From Janthinobacterium sp. (GTDB lineage Bacteria > Pseudomonadota > Gammaproteobacteria > Burkholderiales > Burkholderiaceae_D), in NCBI RefSeq assembly GCF_009923995.1, contig NZ_RFSK01000018.1, forward strand, positions 30,337-94,336: DNA of 64,000 bases, written 5' to 3'. How positions within the stretch are numbered: the first letter of the stretch is position 1; each line of letters starts with the position of its first letter. This document shows, piece after piece, positions 16,551 to 25,566 of this stretch. The notes under the pieces were generated by a model that was not told the origin of the DNA, made no database searches, and saw nothing but the letters and a program-made list of their open reading frames with translations. Position numbers and translations under genes: made by a program.

Positions 16551-18026
16551 TCAAGCGCACGCTGGCGGTGCCGGCAAGGGACCGAACAGCGCCTCCAGCG
16601 ACAGACCGATGGCCAGCAAGCGACTGTCGCTGCCCAGCGGTCCGTCGATCTCCATCCCCACCGGCAAGCCCTCTGCCGTGATGCCAGCCGGCAAGGACAA
16701 GCCGGGTATGCCCGCGTTGCTGGCCGGGTCCGTATTGCGGATCAGGGTGGTGAACGCATCGCCCGCGGCGCCGCCGTCCACCGCGATGGTGGACGAGCCA
16801 TGTACGCCATCGATGGCTACGGCGCACACGGGCGTGGTGGGGAAAAAGATCGCGTCCAGGCGGTGCCGCGCAAAATAGTCGCGGTACAAGGCCTGCAAGC
16901 GGGGCCGCTGCACCAGCAGGGCGTCGGGGTACGCCGCGCCAAACGCATCGCCCAGGATGGCGCCAAACGCATGCTGCACGTCGGGGCTGGCCACCTGCGC
17001 GGCGATGTCGTCCAGCGTGAGTGGCGCGCCGCCCGCGGCCAGGTAGGCGGGAATCGCCTGGCGCGGCTCGTGCAGCGCCAGCGGGAACGACACCTTGCCG
17101 TTCGCCTCCATCACGTCCTGCATGCCGAGTTCGACCAGCACCACGCCCGCCTGCGACAGGGTTTCCCTGGCTTGCGCCATGACGGCCGCCACGTCGGCGT
17201 CCAGCGGCTGCCAGAAAGCGGCCGGCACGCCAAAGCGCAGGCCGGCCAGCGGCTCCGGCGAGGGCACGCTCCGGCCGGACAGCACGCTGTCGAGCAGGGC
17301 CACGTCGGCCACCGTGCGCGCCATGGGGCCCAGCGTATCGCGCGTGTGGCTGATCGGCACCGTGCCGCTGGAATCGTAGCACCGCTCGGCGCCGCCGTCG
17401 CCCACGGACGGGCGCAGGCCGACGATGCCGCACAGGGCGGCCGGCACGCGCGTGGAGCCGCCCGTATCCGTGCCCAGGCCTGCCGGCGCGATGCGCGCGG
17501 CGATCGCCGCCGCCGTGCCGCCGGAAGAACCGCCCGGAATGCGCGCGCTGTCATACGGATTTTTGACATGTCCGGCAAAACTGGAAAAATTCGTGCTGGT
17601 GGCGCCAAACGCCAGCTCGTGCAGGTTCGCCTTGCCCAGCACGATGGCGCCCGCGTCCAGCAAGCGCTGCACGCCGGGCGCATTCGCCGACGGATACCAG
17701 TCGCGCAGGGCCGGCGTGCCGGCGGTCGTCGGCATGCCATGCGTGTCGATATTGTCTTTGACAACGATGGGCAAGCCCGCCAGCGGCGGCAAAGGCTGGC
17801 CCGCCGCGCGCGCCGCATCGACACGCATGGCGGCGGCCAGCGCGGCATCCGCATTGACCGTGATCAGGCTGTTCAAGCCCGCTTGCGCGCGCGCCTGCGC
17901 CAGCAAGGTACGCATGTAGTCGGCCGCACCCAGGCTGCCGTTGGCGATGGCGGCCACGGCATCGCTGGCGCTCAGGGCCAGCTGCGCCTGCGCGGCGATG
18001 GAAGCTTGATCGTCTGCCTTGTTCAT
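16551..18026 (-). CDS. Amidase-signature family hydrolase
   Basis: A 491-aa enzyme of the amidase signature family, with the Ser-cisSer-Lys triad. The lysine lies in LPIVVKDNID, and the serines lie in the GGSSGG loop and the GLGTDTGGSTRVPAALCG segment. These enzymes hydrolyse amides such as indoleacetamide or mandelamide, or form GatA; this one lies outside any gatCAB context, so a catabolic amidase is more likely. It lies directly downstream of the phenylacetate genes on the same strand but behind a strong terminator, with its own purine-rich ribosome binding site (GGGAGAG). A role in releasing phenylacetate from phenylacetamide is an attractive inference, unproven from sequence. Substrate cannot be read from motifs. 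Confidence 0.88.
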   Translation of the reverse strand: MNKADDQASIAAQAQLALSASDAVAAIANGSLGAADYMRTLLAQARAQAGLNSLITVNADAALAAAMRVDAARAAGQPLPPLAGLPIVVKDNIDTHGMPTTAGTPALRDWYPSANAPGVQRLLDAGAIVLGKANLHELAFGATSTNFSSFAGHVKNPYDSARIPGGSSGGTAAAIAARIAPAGLGTDTGGSTRVPAALCGIVGLRPSVGDGGAERCYDSSGTVPISHTRDTLGPMARTVADVALLDSVLSGRSVPSPEPLAGLRFGVPAAFWQPLDADVAAVMAQARETLSQAGVVLVELGMQDVMEANGKVSFPLALHEPRQAIPAYLAAGGAPLTLDDIAAQVASPDVQHAFGAILGDAFGAAYPDALLVQRPRLQALYRDYFARHRLDAIFFPTTPVCAVAIDGVHGSSTIAVDGGAAGDAFTTLIRNTDPASNAGIPGLSLPAGITAEGLPVGMEIDGPLGSDSRLLAIGLSLEALFGPLPAPPACA

Positions 18027-18040
18027 TACATCTCTCCCTT

Positions 18041-18081
18041 AAAAAAAAGGCGCCGCCCACGCGCACATCGCAGGCGGCGCC
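18041..18081 (-). terminator. Rho-independent terminator after paaZ
   Basis: On the minus strand GGCGCCGCC (18081-18073) and GGCGGCGCC (18057-18049) form a perfect 9-bp stem around a 15-nt loop, followed by eight T residues. It lies 26 nt after the paaZ stop and before the amidase start, so it should separate the paa transcript from the amidase. Confidence 0.9.
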
Positions 18082-18107
18082 GGTCAAGCCTGTCCTGCCA
18101 ATGTGCC

Positions 18108-20159
18108 TTACTCGCGCTTGGAAACGAGGGTCAGGATGTCATAGCTGGCCACCAGCTCCTCGTTCTGGTTCGTCACCTGCACATCCCACGCGACCACGCC
18201 CTGGCCCACGCCAAACACGTCCTTGCGGTTGCGGTCCACCTTGCGCTTGCACGTCAGGCGCGCGCGGATGGTGTCGCCGATGGCGACGGGCGCGACGAAG
18301 CGCAGGTTATCCAGGCCATAGTTGGCCAGCACGGGGCCGACGCCGGGCGAAACGAACAGGCCGGCGGCGGCCGACAGCACGAAGTAGCCGTGGGCGATGC
18401 GCTTGCCGAACTGCGATTCCTTGGCGGCGATTTCGTCGAAGTGCATGTAAAAGAAGTCGCCCGAGATGCCGCCGAAGGCGACGATGTCCGCTTCGCTGAC
18501 GGTGCGGCGGTGCGTCAGCAGCGAGTCGCCCGTCTTCAAGTCCTCGAAATGCTTGCGGAACGGGTGGATCGGGCTTTCATTGACGTCCGCGCCGCGCACG
18601 TATTCGCCCGTGATGGCCGCCAGCATGGTGGGCGAGCCTTGCACGGCCGCCCGTTGCAGGTAGTGGCGCACGGCGCGCACGCCGCCCAGCTCTTCGCCGC
18701 CGCCCGCGCGGCCAGGGCCGCCGTGCTTCAGCTGCGGCAGGGGCGAGCCATGGCCCGTCGAATCGACGGACGCCACGCGTTCGAGCACGTGCACGCGGCC
18801 ATGCGTGGCCGCCACTTGCGGCACCACGCGCGCGGCGATCTTCGGATCGCGCGTCACCAGGGTGCTCACCAGGCTGCCCTTGCCGCGCGCGGCCAGGGCC
18901 AGCGCCTCGTCGATATCGTTATAGCCCATCATGGTGCTGACGGGGCCGAAGGCTTCCACGTCATGCACGGCATCGTTGCCAAACGCGTCGCGGCACAGCA
19001 GCAGGGTCGGCGAGAAGAAGCTGCCGTCACTGGCGCCATCGCCCAGCGGGTTGAAGCCATCGGCCGCACCGAACACCACCTCGTTGCCCTGCGACAGGGT
19101 GGCGACGCGCTCGGCCACGTCATTCTGCTGCTCCTTCGAGGCCAGCGCGCCCATGCGCACGCCCTCGATGGACGGATCGCCCACCACCACCTTGGCCAGG
19201 CGTTCGCGCAGGCGCGTGCCGACAGCGTCCATCAGGTGCTCGGGCACGATAATGCGGCGGATGGCCGTGCACTTCTGGCCCGACTTGCCCGTCATCTCGC
19301 GCACGACTTCCTTGACGAAGAGGTCGAACTCCACGTCGTCCGGCGTGACGTCCGGCGCCAGGATGGCGCAGTTGAGCGAATCGGCTTCGCCGTTGAACGG
19401 CACGGAATTGGCGATCAGGTTCGGATTCGTGCGCAGCTTGGCGGCCGTGGCGGCCGATCCCGTAAACGTCACGAAATCCTGGCCATTCAGGCGGTCCAGC
19501 AAGTCGCCCGTGGAGCCGATCACCAGCTGCAGACTGCCCGCCGGCAGCAAGCCCGATTCGTGCATCATGCGCACGACGGCCTGCGTCAGATAGCTCGTCG
19601 CCGTGGCCGGCTTGGCGATGCAGGGCATGGCCGCCAGGAAGCTCGGGGCGAATTTTTCCAGCAAGCCCCAGATGGGGAAGTTGAAAGCGTTGATGTGCAC
19701 GGCCAGGCCGCCGCGCGGCACCAGGATGTGCGTGCCGGCGAAGCCGCCCTTCTTGCCCAGCGCGATGGCCGGGCCTTCGTGCAGCACGTTCGACGACGGC
19801 AGCTCGTTGCTGCCCATGCTGGCGTAGGCGAACAGGGTGCCCGTGCCGCCTTCGATATCGACCCAGCTATCGGCCCGCGTGGCGCCCGACAGGTGCGAGA
19901 TCGCATACAGTTCTTCCTTGCGCTCGACCAGGTACAGGGCCAGCGCCTTCAGGCGCGCGGCGCGCTGCTGGAAGTCGAGCGCCATCAGGCCAGGCACGCC
20001 CGTCTTGCGCGCATACGTGACGGCTTCGTCGAAGTCGATCTTTTCCGCATGCGTGTGATAGATGACGCGGTTGTTCAAGGCGCTGTGCAGGGGCACGGCG
20101 GCGCTGTCGCCCAGCCAGCGGCCGGCGATCAGGCTTTGCAGGGTAGATATTTCAGCCAT
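18108..20159 (-). CDS. paaZ: PaaZ: bifunctional oxepin-CoA hydrolase / 3-oxo-5,6-dehydrosuberyl-CoA semialdehyde dehydrogenase
   Basis: The 683-aa protein matches the length of E. coli PaaZ. The N-terminal aldehyde dehydrogenase domain (about 1-520) carries the catalytic Cys in [12 protein letters not shown] and the cofactor motif [13 protein letters not shown]. The C-terminal MaoC-like hydratase domain (about 545-683) contains [19 protein letters not shown] with the hydratase Asp/His. In the phenylacetyl-CoA pathway the hydratase half opens the oxepin ring and the dehydrogenase half oxidises the resulting aldehyde with NADP. Fusion of both halves means this strain should use the fused route. 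It follows paaY by 21 nt and ends the paa transcript at a strong terminator. Confidence 0.96.
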   Translation of the reverse strand: MAEISTLQSLIAGRWLGDSAAVPLHSALNNRVIYHTHAEKIDFDEAVTYARKTGVPGLMALDFQQRAARLKALALYLVERKEELYAISHLSGATRADSWVDIEGGTGTLFAYASMGSNELPSSNVLHEGPAIALGKKGGFAGTHILVPRGGLAVHINAFNFPIWGLLEKFAPSFLAAMPCIAKPATATSYLTQAVVRMMHESGLLPAGSLQLVIGSTGDLLDRLNGQDFVTFTGSAATAAKLRTNPNLIANSVPFNGEADSLNCAILAPDVTPDDVEFDLFVKEVVREMTGKSGQKCTAIRRIIVPEHLMDAVGTRLRERLAKVVVGDPSIEGVRMGALASKEQQNDVAERVATLSQGNEVVFGAADGFNPLGDGASDGSFFSPTLLLCRDAFGNDAVHDVEAFGPVSTMMGYNDIDEALALAARGKGSLVSTLVTRDPKIAARVVPQVAATHGRVHVLERVASVDSTGHGSPLPQLKHGGPGRAGGGEELGGVRAVRHYLQRAAVQGSPTMLAAITGEYVRGADVNESPIHPFRKHFEDLKTGDSLLTHRRTVSEADIVAFGGISGDFFYMHFDEIAAKESQFGKRIAHGYFVLSAAAGLFVSPGVGPVLANYGLDNLRFVAPVAIGDTIRARLTCKRKVDRNRKDVFGVGQGVVAWDVQVTNQNEELVASYDILTLVSKRE

Positions 20160-20180
20160 GTGGTTTACTCCTATGTTGGT

Positions 20181-20795
20181 TTACTGCGCTGCTGCGTTCT
20201 TGTGCAGGTGCAGCGGCAATGCGGATTCAAAATTCAGGCGCTGGCGGTTCGCCTCGACTTCCGTCAGGGCTTCCACCTCGCGCATCGTCTGCATGGAGCG
20301 CACGGCCAGTTCGTGGTACTGGCCCGTGCCCGAGCTTTTCCATTTGATTTCATCGTCGGTGAGCGCGCGCATCACCTTGGCCGGCGTGCCGACCACCATG
20401 CTGCGCGGCGCGATGATCATGCCCGCCTTCACGAAACTCATGGCGGCGACGATGGATTCCTCGCCGACGATGGCGTTGTCCATCACCACGGCATTCATGC
20501 CGACGAGCGCATTGCGGCCGATGCGGCAGCCATGCAGCACGGCGCCGTGGCCGATGTGGCCATCGACTTCGACCACCGTGTCGCAGCCGGGAAAACCGTG
20601 CATGACGCAGGTGTCCTGCAGGTTGGCGCCCTCTTCCAGGATCAAACGGCCGAAGTCGCCGCGGATCGAAGCCAGCGGGCCGATATAGCAGCGCGGGCCG
20701 ACGATCACGTCGCCGATCAGCACGGCCGACGGGTGCACGTAGGCGCTGGGGTGGACGACGGGGGTGACGCCGTTGATTTCGTAGACTTTGACCAT
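20181..20795 (-). CDS. paaY: PaaY: phenylacetate-pathway thioesterase of the gamma-carbonic-anhydrase fold
   Basis: A 204-aa protein with repeated hexapeptides of a left-handed beta helix ([26 protein letters not shown]). The His ligands of the gamma-class carbonic anhydrase fold are visible in MHGFPG and [10 protein letters not shown]. In E. coli PaaY hydrolyses dead-end CoA thioesters that would otherwise block the pathway. Context directly before paaZ supports paaY rather than caiE or a generic yrdA. A C-terminal helical tail matches PaaY. Translation start ATG 20795 follows GGAGAACA. Confidence 0.93.
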   Translation of the reverse strand: MVKVYEINGVTPVVHPSAYVHPSAVLIGDVIVGPRCYIGPLASIRGDFGRLILEEGANLQDTCVMHGFPGCDTVVEVDGHIGHGAVLHGCRIGRNALVGMNAVVMDNAIVGEESIVAAMSFVKAGMIIAPRSMVVGTPAKVMRALTDDEIKWKSSGTGQYHELAVRSMQTMREVEALTEVEANRQRLNFESALPLHLHKNAAAQ

Positions 20796-20853
20796 GTTGT
20801 TCTCCTATTATGCAATGGGGTGACGCTTTCCTGTACCCCACAACCTTGCACTG

Positions 20854-20884
20854 CCGGGGTCGGACCCTGAGGGTTCGACCCCGG
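20854..20884. repeat. Intergenic hairpin repeat, copy 1 (GGGTC-type dyad)
   Basis: CCGGGGTCG at 20854 pairs with CGACCCCGG, extended inward by GACCC/GGGTT around a TGA loop: a 14-bp near-perfect stem between livF and paaY. It shares its outline with two more copies at about 31038 and 43731 in this window. On the minus strand it follows livF by 14 nt and has no T run, so it is better described as a dispersed stem-loop than as a terminator. Confidence 0.7.
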
Positions 20885-20898
20885 TATTTTCCTTCGGG

Positions 20899-21633
20899 TT
20901 ACATCCCCAAATAAGCGCTCTGCACCTGCTCGTTATGCAGCAATTCGGGACCCGGGCCGGACAGGGTGATGGCGCCCGTCTCGATCACGTAGCCCACGTC
21001 GGCAATCGACAGGGCCGCATGCGCGTTCTGTTCGACGAGGAAGATGGTGATGCCCTGGTCGCGCAATTCGGCCACGATGCGGAAGATTTCCGCGATCAGC
21101 AGAGGGGCCAGGCCCATGCTGGGCTCATCGAGCAGCAGCAGTTGCGGACGGCCCATCAGCGCGCGCGCCATGGCCAGCATCTGCTGCTGCCCACCGGAGA
21201 GCGTCCCGGCCAGCAGCAGGCGCTTTTCCTTCAAAATCGGGAACAGGCCGTACATGCGCTCCATGTCGCCCGCCACGTCCTGCGGCGGGCGCGTGAAGGC
21301 GCCCAGACGCAGGTTGTCTTCCACCGTCATGGGGCCGAACACTTGCCGCCCTTCCGGCACCTGGCAGATGCCGCTGCGTACACGCCTGTCGGCGCTCATG
21401 CGGCTCACGTCCTGGCCGGCGAAGGCGATGCTGCCGGCGCTGATCGGCTGCACGCCGGAGATGGCCCGCAGCAGGGTCGTCTTGCCCGCGCCATTCGCGC
21501 CCACCAGCGCCACCAGCTGGCCCTGGCGTACCTGCAGGGCTATGCCGTGCAGGGCCTGGATGCGGCCGTAGTGGCTAGTCAGCCCCTGTATATCGAGCAC
21601 CAGCGGTGTCTGAGGTTTTTCCATCTTCATCAT
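20899..21633 (-). CDS. livF: LivF-type branched-chain amino acid/aromatic acid ABC transporter ATPase
   Basis: A 244-aa ABC ATPase with Walker A GANGAGKTT, signature LSGGQQQMLAMARAL and Walker B LLLDEPSMGLAP, matching LivF. It works in the cytoplasm as half of the LivGF ATPase pair. Its start overlaps the livG stop by 4 nt (ATGA). The five liv genes sit inside the paa cluster, so the likely cargo is phenylacetate or a related aromatic acid, not leucine. That is inference from context, since the family also carries amino acids, amides and urea. Confidence 0.93.
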   Translation of the reverse strand: MMKMEKPQTPLVLDIQGLTSHYGRIQALHGIALQVRQGQLVALVGANGAGKTTLLRAISGVQPISAGSIAFAGQDVSRMSADRRVRSGICQVPEGRQVFGPMTVEDNLRLGAFTRPPQDVAGDMERMYGLFPILKEKRLLLAGTLSGGQQQMLAMARALMGRPQLLLLDEPSMGLAPLLIAEIFRIVAELRDQGITIFLVEQNAHAALSIADVGYVIETGAITLSGPGPELLHNEQVQSAYLGM

Positions 21634-22385
21634 GCCGCCACTCCCAGATACGCCGCCACCACATCGGGATTGGCGCGCACTTCGGCGGCGGTCCCTTCGG
21701 CCAGCTTCTTGCCATAGTCGAGCACCAGGATATGGTCCGACAGATTCATCACCAGTTTCATGTCATGCTCGACCAGCACGACCGTCACGCCCGACTGCGC
21801 CACCTTGCGGATCAGGGCTTCGATCTCGCCCGTCTCCGTGTGGTTCAGGCCCGCCGCCGGTTCATCGAGCAGCAGCACTTTCGGCTTGGCCGCCAGCGCG
21901 CGCGCGATTTCCAGGCGTTTCAAGGCGCCATACGACATCTGGCCCGCCTCGTCATCGATATGCCGTCCCACGCCGACAAACTCCATCAGGCCCGCCGCCT
22001 CGTCGCGGCATGCCGCATCGGCGCGGCGCACCGACGGCAAACGCAGCATGGAAGCGAACAAGTTCTGGTTCAGGCGCAGGTGCGCGCCCACCATCACATT
22101 GTCGATGGCCGTCATGTTCATGCACACCTGCAGGTTCTGGAAAGTGCGGCTCATGCCGCGCCGCGCCAGCGCGTCGGGCGGCATGGCGGCCACGTTTTCG
22201 CCATTGAGCAGAATCTCGCCCTTGCTCGGCGTGTACACGCCCGTGATCAGGTTGAACAGGGTCGTCTTGCCCGCGCCGTTCGGCCCGATCACGGAGTGGA
22301 TATTGCCTTCCTTGACGGTAAAACTGACATCCTGCACCGCGTGCACGCCGCCGAAGCTCTTGCTCAGGTTCTTAATCGTCAGCAT
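21630..22385 (-). CDS. livG: LivG-type ABC transporter ATPase
   Basis: A 251-aa ABC ATPase with Walker A GPNGAGKTTLFN, Walker B VLLLDEPAAGLNHTE and a C-terminal extension (GTAAEVRANPDVVAAYLG) typical of LivG. The ABC signature is the diverged YGALKRLEIARAL, which is normal for LivG. It pairs with LivF to energise uptake. It overlaps livF by 4 nt and is separated from livM by 1 nt, so all four membrane and ATPase genes are translationally coupled. Confidence 0.93.
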   Translation of the reverse strand: MLTIKNLSKSFGGVHAVQDVSFTVKEGNIHSVIGPNGAGKTTLFNLITGVYTPSKGEILLNGENVAAMPPDALARRGMSRTFQNLQVCMNMTAIDNVMVGAHLRLNQNLFASMLRLPSVRRADAACRDEAAGLMEFVGVGRHIDDEAGQMSYGALKRLEIARALAAKPKVLLLDEPAAGLNHTETGEIEALIRKVAQSGVTVVLVEHDMKLVMNLSDHILVLDYGKKLAEGTAAEVRANPDVVAAYLGVAA

Positions 22386-22386
22386 C

Positions 22387-23370
22387 TCACACCTCCTGCG
22401 CGGATTTGACGGGTGCCTTGGGCGTGGCAGCCCGCTTGCGCGAACGGCTGGCCAGGCTCGGCACGAGGCCCTTGGGCATGAAGATCATGGTGGCCATCAG
22501 GATCACGCCAAACACCACCGTTTCCCAGCCTTCAAAGCTGGACAGCAGCTGCGGCAAAATCGTCAGCAGGGCCGCGCCGATGATGGAGCCGAAGATCGAC
22601 GCCATGCCGCCCACCACCACCATCGTCACCAGCTCGATCGAGTGGAAGAAGCCGGCCAGGTTGGGCGTGATGAAGCCGATGTAATGGGCGCTGACGCTGC
22701 CCGCGATGCTGGCGATGATGGCCGACAGCACGAACACGCGCACCTTGAAGCGGGTCGTGTCGACACCCACCACGCGGGCCGCCACTTCCGAGCCGTGAAT
22801 GGCCTGCAGCGCGCGGCCGACGGGCGAATCGATCAGGTTCAGGGCCAGCCACGTGACCAGCAACAGCAGCACGGCGCACACCAGGTACCACGATTTCTCG
22901 CCGGCGATTTCCAGGCCGGCCACCGTGAAGGCGGAGACGCCGATGCCATCAGGACCGCCCGTCCATTGCGTCTCGTTGTTGATGACGATGGAGATGATGA
23001 TGCCCAGGCCCAGAGTCGCCATGGCCAGGGTATGGCCCTTGAGTTTCAGCACCGGGCGCGCCAGCAGCAGCGCCAGCAGCCCCGTGGCGACGGCGCCGGC
23101 GCCCAGGGCAGCCAGCGGCGGCCAGCCGTAATGCGTGGTCAGCACGGCCGACGCATACGCGCCCAGGCCATAGAAACCCGCGTGGCCGAGGCTGATCTGG
23201 CCCGTGTAGCCCATCAACAGGTTCAGGCCGATGACGACGATGGCGTTCAGGGCGATGCGGATCGCCACGTCATAGTAAAACGCGTTGGCGAGGAACAGGG
23301 GCAGGATGGCCAGCACCAGCGCCAGCACCAGCAAGCCGCCGTGGCGCGGGCGTGTAAAAAAGTTGGTCAT
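22387..23370 (-). CDS. livM: LivM-type ABC transporter permease
   Basis: A 327-aa inner-membrane permease with about nine hydrophobic segments. It has the family core GYTGQISLGHAGFYGLGAYASAVL and the transporter loop VGRALQAIHGSEVAARVVGVD near the coupling helix. The C-terminal tail is basic (SRSRKRAATPKAP). It forms the heterodimeric channel with LivH, whose gene it overlaps by 4 nt. Confidence 0.92.
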   Translation of the reverse strand: MTNFFTRPRHGGLLVLALVLAILPLFLANAFYYDVAIRIALNAIVVIGLNLLMGYTGQISLGHAGFYGLGAYASAVLTTHYGWPPLAALGAGAVATGLLALLLARPVLKLKGHTLAMATLGLGIIISIVINNETQWTGGPDGIGVSAFTVAGLEIAGEKSWYLVCAVLLLLVTWLALNLIDSPVGRALQAIHGSEVAARVVGVDTTRFKVRVFVLSAIIASIAGSVSAHYIGFITPNLAGFFHSIELVTMVVVGGMASIFGSIIGAALLTILPQLLSSFEGWETVVFGVILMATMIFMPKGLVPSLASRSRKRAATPKAPVKSAQEV

Positions 23371-24245
23371 ACACGCTCCGAATTTTTGGCGCCAAACAAG
23401 CCTTGCGGCAGGAAGAACAGGATCAATAAAATCAGCACGAAGGGTACCGCGTCCTTGTAGGCCGAGGATATGTAGCCGGCCGTCATGGCTTCGGCGATGC
23501 CCAGGATCAGGCCACCGGCAATCGCGCCCGCGCCGCCGCCCAAGCCACCCAGCACGGCGGCGACAAAGCCTTTCAGGCCCAGCATGATGCCCGCGTCATA
23601 CGAGGTATACGTGATGGGCGCGACGAGGATGCCGCCCGCCGCGCCCAGCAGGGCCGACAGGCCGAACGAGAACAGCAGCACCTTGCGCGTGTTGATGCCC
23701 ACCAGTTGCGCGGCCAGCTTGTTGTGCGACGTGGCCAGCATGGCCTTGCCCATCAGGGTGCGGCCAAAGAACCATCCCAGCACCAGCACGATGACGACCG
23801 TCACGCCCAGCACCCACAGGCTTTGCGGCAGCAGGCTGGCGCCGAGGAATTCGATCGGCGCATCGCCGGAAAAGGCCGGCAGCGAATGCGTATCCTTGCC
23901 CAGCCAGATCTGCACCAGGCCGCGCAGCACCAGCGAGGCACCGATGGTGATGATCAGCAGGGTGATGACCTGCGCGTTCTGCGCAGGTTCGATCACGGTT
24001 TTTTCCATCAACAGGCCAACCAGACCGGTGGCGATGACGGCCAGGATGATGGCCAGCGGCAGCGGCATGCCGGCGGCCGACATCACGGCGGCCAGCATCC
24101 CGCCCAGCATGATGAACTCGCCCTGGGCGAAGTTGATGACGCCACTGGTGTTGTAGATGATGGTAAAGCCCAGCGCCGCCAGCGCATAGGCGGAACCGAC
24201 CGTCATCCCCGAATACAAAAATTGTAAAAATTGAGCGACTTCCAT
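23367..24245 (-). CDS. livH: LivH-type ABC transporter permease
   Basis: A 292-aa inner-membrane permease with the LivH core FTIIYNTSGVINFAQGEF and coupling segment GINTRKVLLFSFGLSALLGAAGGIL. Eight or so hydrophobic helices are visible. It partners LivM. It is preceded by an 82-nt gap containing a strong hairpin, downstream of the substrate-binding protein gene; this arrangement usually lets the binding protein be made in excess of the membrane parts. Confidence 0.92.
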   Translation of the reverse strand: MEVAQFLQFLYSGMTVGSAYALAALGFTIIYNTSGVINFAQGEFIMLGGMLAAVMSAAGMPLPLAIILAVIATGLVGLLMEKTVIEPAQNAQVITLLIITIGASLVLRGLVQIWLGKDTHSLPAFSGDAPIEFLGASLLPQSLWVLGVTVVIVLVLGWFFGRTLMGKAMLATSHNKLAAQLVGINTRKVLLFSFGLSALLGAAGGILVAPITYTSYDAGIMLGLKGFVAAVLGGLGGGAGAIAGGLILGIAEAMTAGYISSAYKDAVPFVLILLILFFLPQGLFGAKNSERV

Positions 24246-24269
24246 GGTGTCTCCATTATGTTCGGCGAT

Positions 24270-24300
24270 GCGCGGGCCGCCATCGGGGGCGGCCTCGCGC
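24270..24300 (-). other. Intercistronic hairpin between the substrate-binding protein gene and livH
   Basis: GCGCGGGCCGCC pairs with GGCGGCC-T-CGCGC (12 bp with one bulge) around a 6-nt loop. No T run follows on the minus strand. It probably protects the upstream mRNA end or attenuates transcription, favouring the binding protein over the permeases. Confidence 0.6.
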
Positions 24301-24327
24301 AGGTACTTCCGGCTTACCTACTCGAAC

Positions 24328-25479
24328 TTATTTGGACAATTGCCATTCGCCGTTCTTCACTTCGACCATGCGGAACGCCGACAGGTCCAGGCCCATGTGG
24401 TCTTTCGCCGACATGTTGAAGACACCCGTCGTGCCCACGAAGCCCTTGGTCTGTTCCAGCGCCGTGCGCACTTTTTCGCGGTCCGTGCCGCCGGCGCGCT
24501 TGATGGCGTCGACGGACAGATTCAGGGCGTCCAGCGCATAGCCACCGAAGGTCGACGGGTCGATCTTGTAGCGCTCCTTGTAGGTCTTGTCGTAGCCGAC
24601 GACGACGGCCTTCTGCGCGTCGCTGTCGGGCAGCATGGCGCCGATCAAGAGGGCTGGCGTCGGCAGGCGCACGCCTTCGGCGGACTTGCCCGACAATTTC
24701 AGGTACTCGTCGGAGGCCACGCCATGCGACTGGTACAGCGGCAGCGCGGCCATGCCCAGTTGGCCGTAGTTCTTGGTGACGACGGCCGGGCCCTGGCCCA
24801 GGCCGAAGACGAAGACGGCTTGCACGCCCTTGGTATTCTTGATGCGGGTCAGCTGCGCCGTGATGTCCGTATCCTTCGGACCGTAGGTTTCATCGGCCAC
24901 CAGGGTAATGCCGTATTTGGAGGCGACGATCTGCGATTCCTTGCGGCCCGAGGCGCCAAAGCCGCTCGTTTCCGACAGCAGGCCCACCTTGCTGATGCCG
25001 CGCTTCTTCATGTCCTCGAACACCTTCTCGGCCGCCATGCGGTCCGTGTGCGGCGTCTTGAAGACCCATTTCTTGACCGGATCGATGATCACCACGGCGC
25101 CCGCCAGCGAAATGAAGGGCATGCTGGCGCGGTCCACCAATGGCGCCATCGCCATCGTCGCACCGGTGGTGGTGCCGCCGATCAGCACATCGACCTTGTC
25201 CGACTCGATCAGGCGTTTCGTGAAACCGTTGGCCTTGGCCGCATCGCTGCCGTCGTCGTAGTGCACCAGTTCCAGCTTGCGCCCCAGGACGCCGCCGGCC
25301 GCGTTGATCTTCTCGATATACAGCTGCAGGGTTTTCAGCTCCGGATCGCCCAGGAAGGCAGCCGGTCCCGTGACGGACAGCACGGAACCGATCTTGATGT
25401 TCTCGGCCGCATACGCGCCCGCGGCGGACATGGCCAGCACGCCGGCGATCAGGGTTTTCTTGAAGATATTGGCAATCAT
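24328..25479 (-). CDS. Periplasmic substrate-binding protein of the liv-type ABC transporter
   Basis: The ORF track starts at 25533, but the signal peptide defines ATG 25479 (MIANIFKKTLIAGVLAMSAAGAYA|AEN) as the start, giving 383 aa. GTGGAG precedes it. The mature protein is a type I periplasmic binding fold (Peripla_BP_6) with IKIGSVLSVTGPAAFLGDPE and a hinge such as FGLGQGPAVVTKN. The family binds amino acids, amides or aromatic acids. Placement between paaJ and livH in a paa operon suggests phenylacetate or a similar aromatic acid as ligand. No gene symbol is given because ligand specificity cannot be read from sequence. Confidence 0.9.
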   Translation of the reverse strand: MIANIFKKTLIAGVLAMSAAGAYAAENIKIGSVLSVTGPAAFLGDPELKTLQLYIEKINAAGGVLGRKLELVHYDDGSDAAKANGFTKRLIESDKVDVLIGGTTTGATMAMAPLVDRASMPFISLAGAVVIIDPVKKWVFKTPHTDRMAAEKVFEDMKKRGISKVGLLSETSGFGASGRKESQIVASKYGITLVADETYGPKDTDITAQLTRIKNTKGVQAVFVFGLGQGPAVVTKNYGQLGMAALPLYQSHGVASDEYLKLSGKSAEGVRLPTPALLIGAMLPDSDAQKAVVVGYDKTYKERYKIDPSTFGGYALDALNLSVDAIKRAGGTDREKVRTALEQTKGFVGTTGVFNMSAKDHMGLDLSAFRMVEVKNGEWQLSK

Positions 25480-25566
25480 TGTGGTCTCCACCAGGTTGGC
25501 ACTACGGTCAAATTGGATGGTGCTATCTTGCACCTTGGTTTTTTATTATTTAACTATCTACTGCTT
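25480..25566 (-). other. Spacer between paaJ and the substrate-binding protein gene
   Basis: 87 nt with no gene. It holds a small hairpin, GGTGC (25519-25523) with GCACC (25530-25534), next to a T/A-rich stretch (25537-25550). On the plus strand this reads like a terminator, but no plus-strand gene feeds it. On the minus strand the A/T-rich part could contain a secondary promoter for the transporter genes. Confidence 0.35.

Noticed and set aside
16464-20870. 1468-aa plus-strand ORF spanning amidase, paaZ and paaY
   Set aside because: All three minus-strand genes have intact catalytic motifs and start sites. The plus frame is a stop-poor shadow rich in His, Arg, Gln and Gly.
21760-23460. 566-aa plus-strand ORF opposite livG and livM
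   Set aside because: The minus-strand ABC transporter genes have complete motifs and coupled starts. The plus frame has no recognisable domain.
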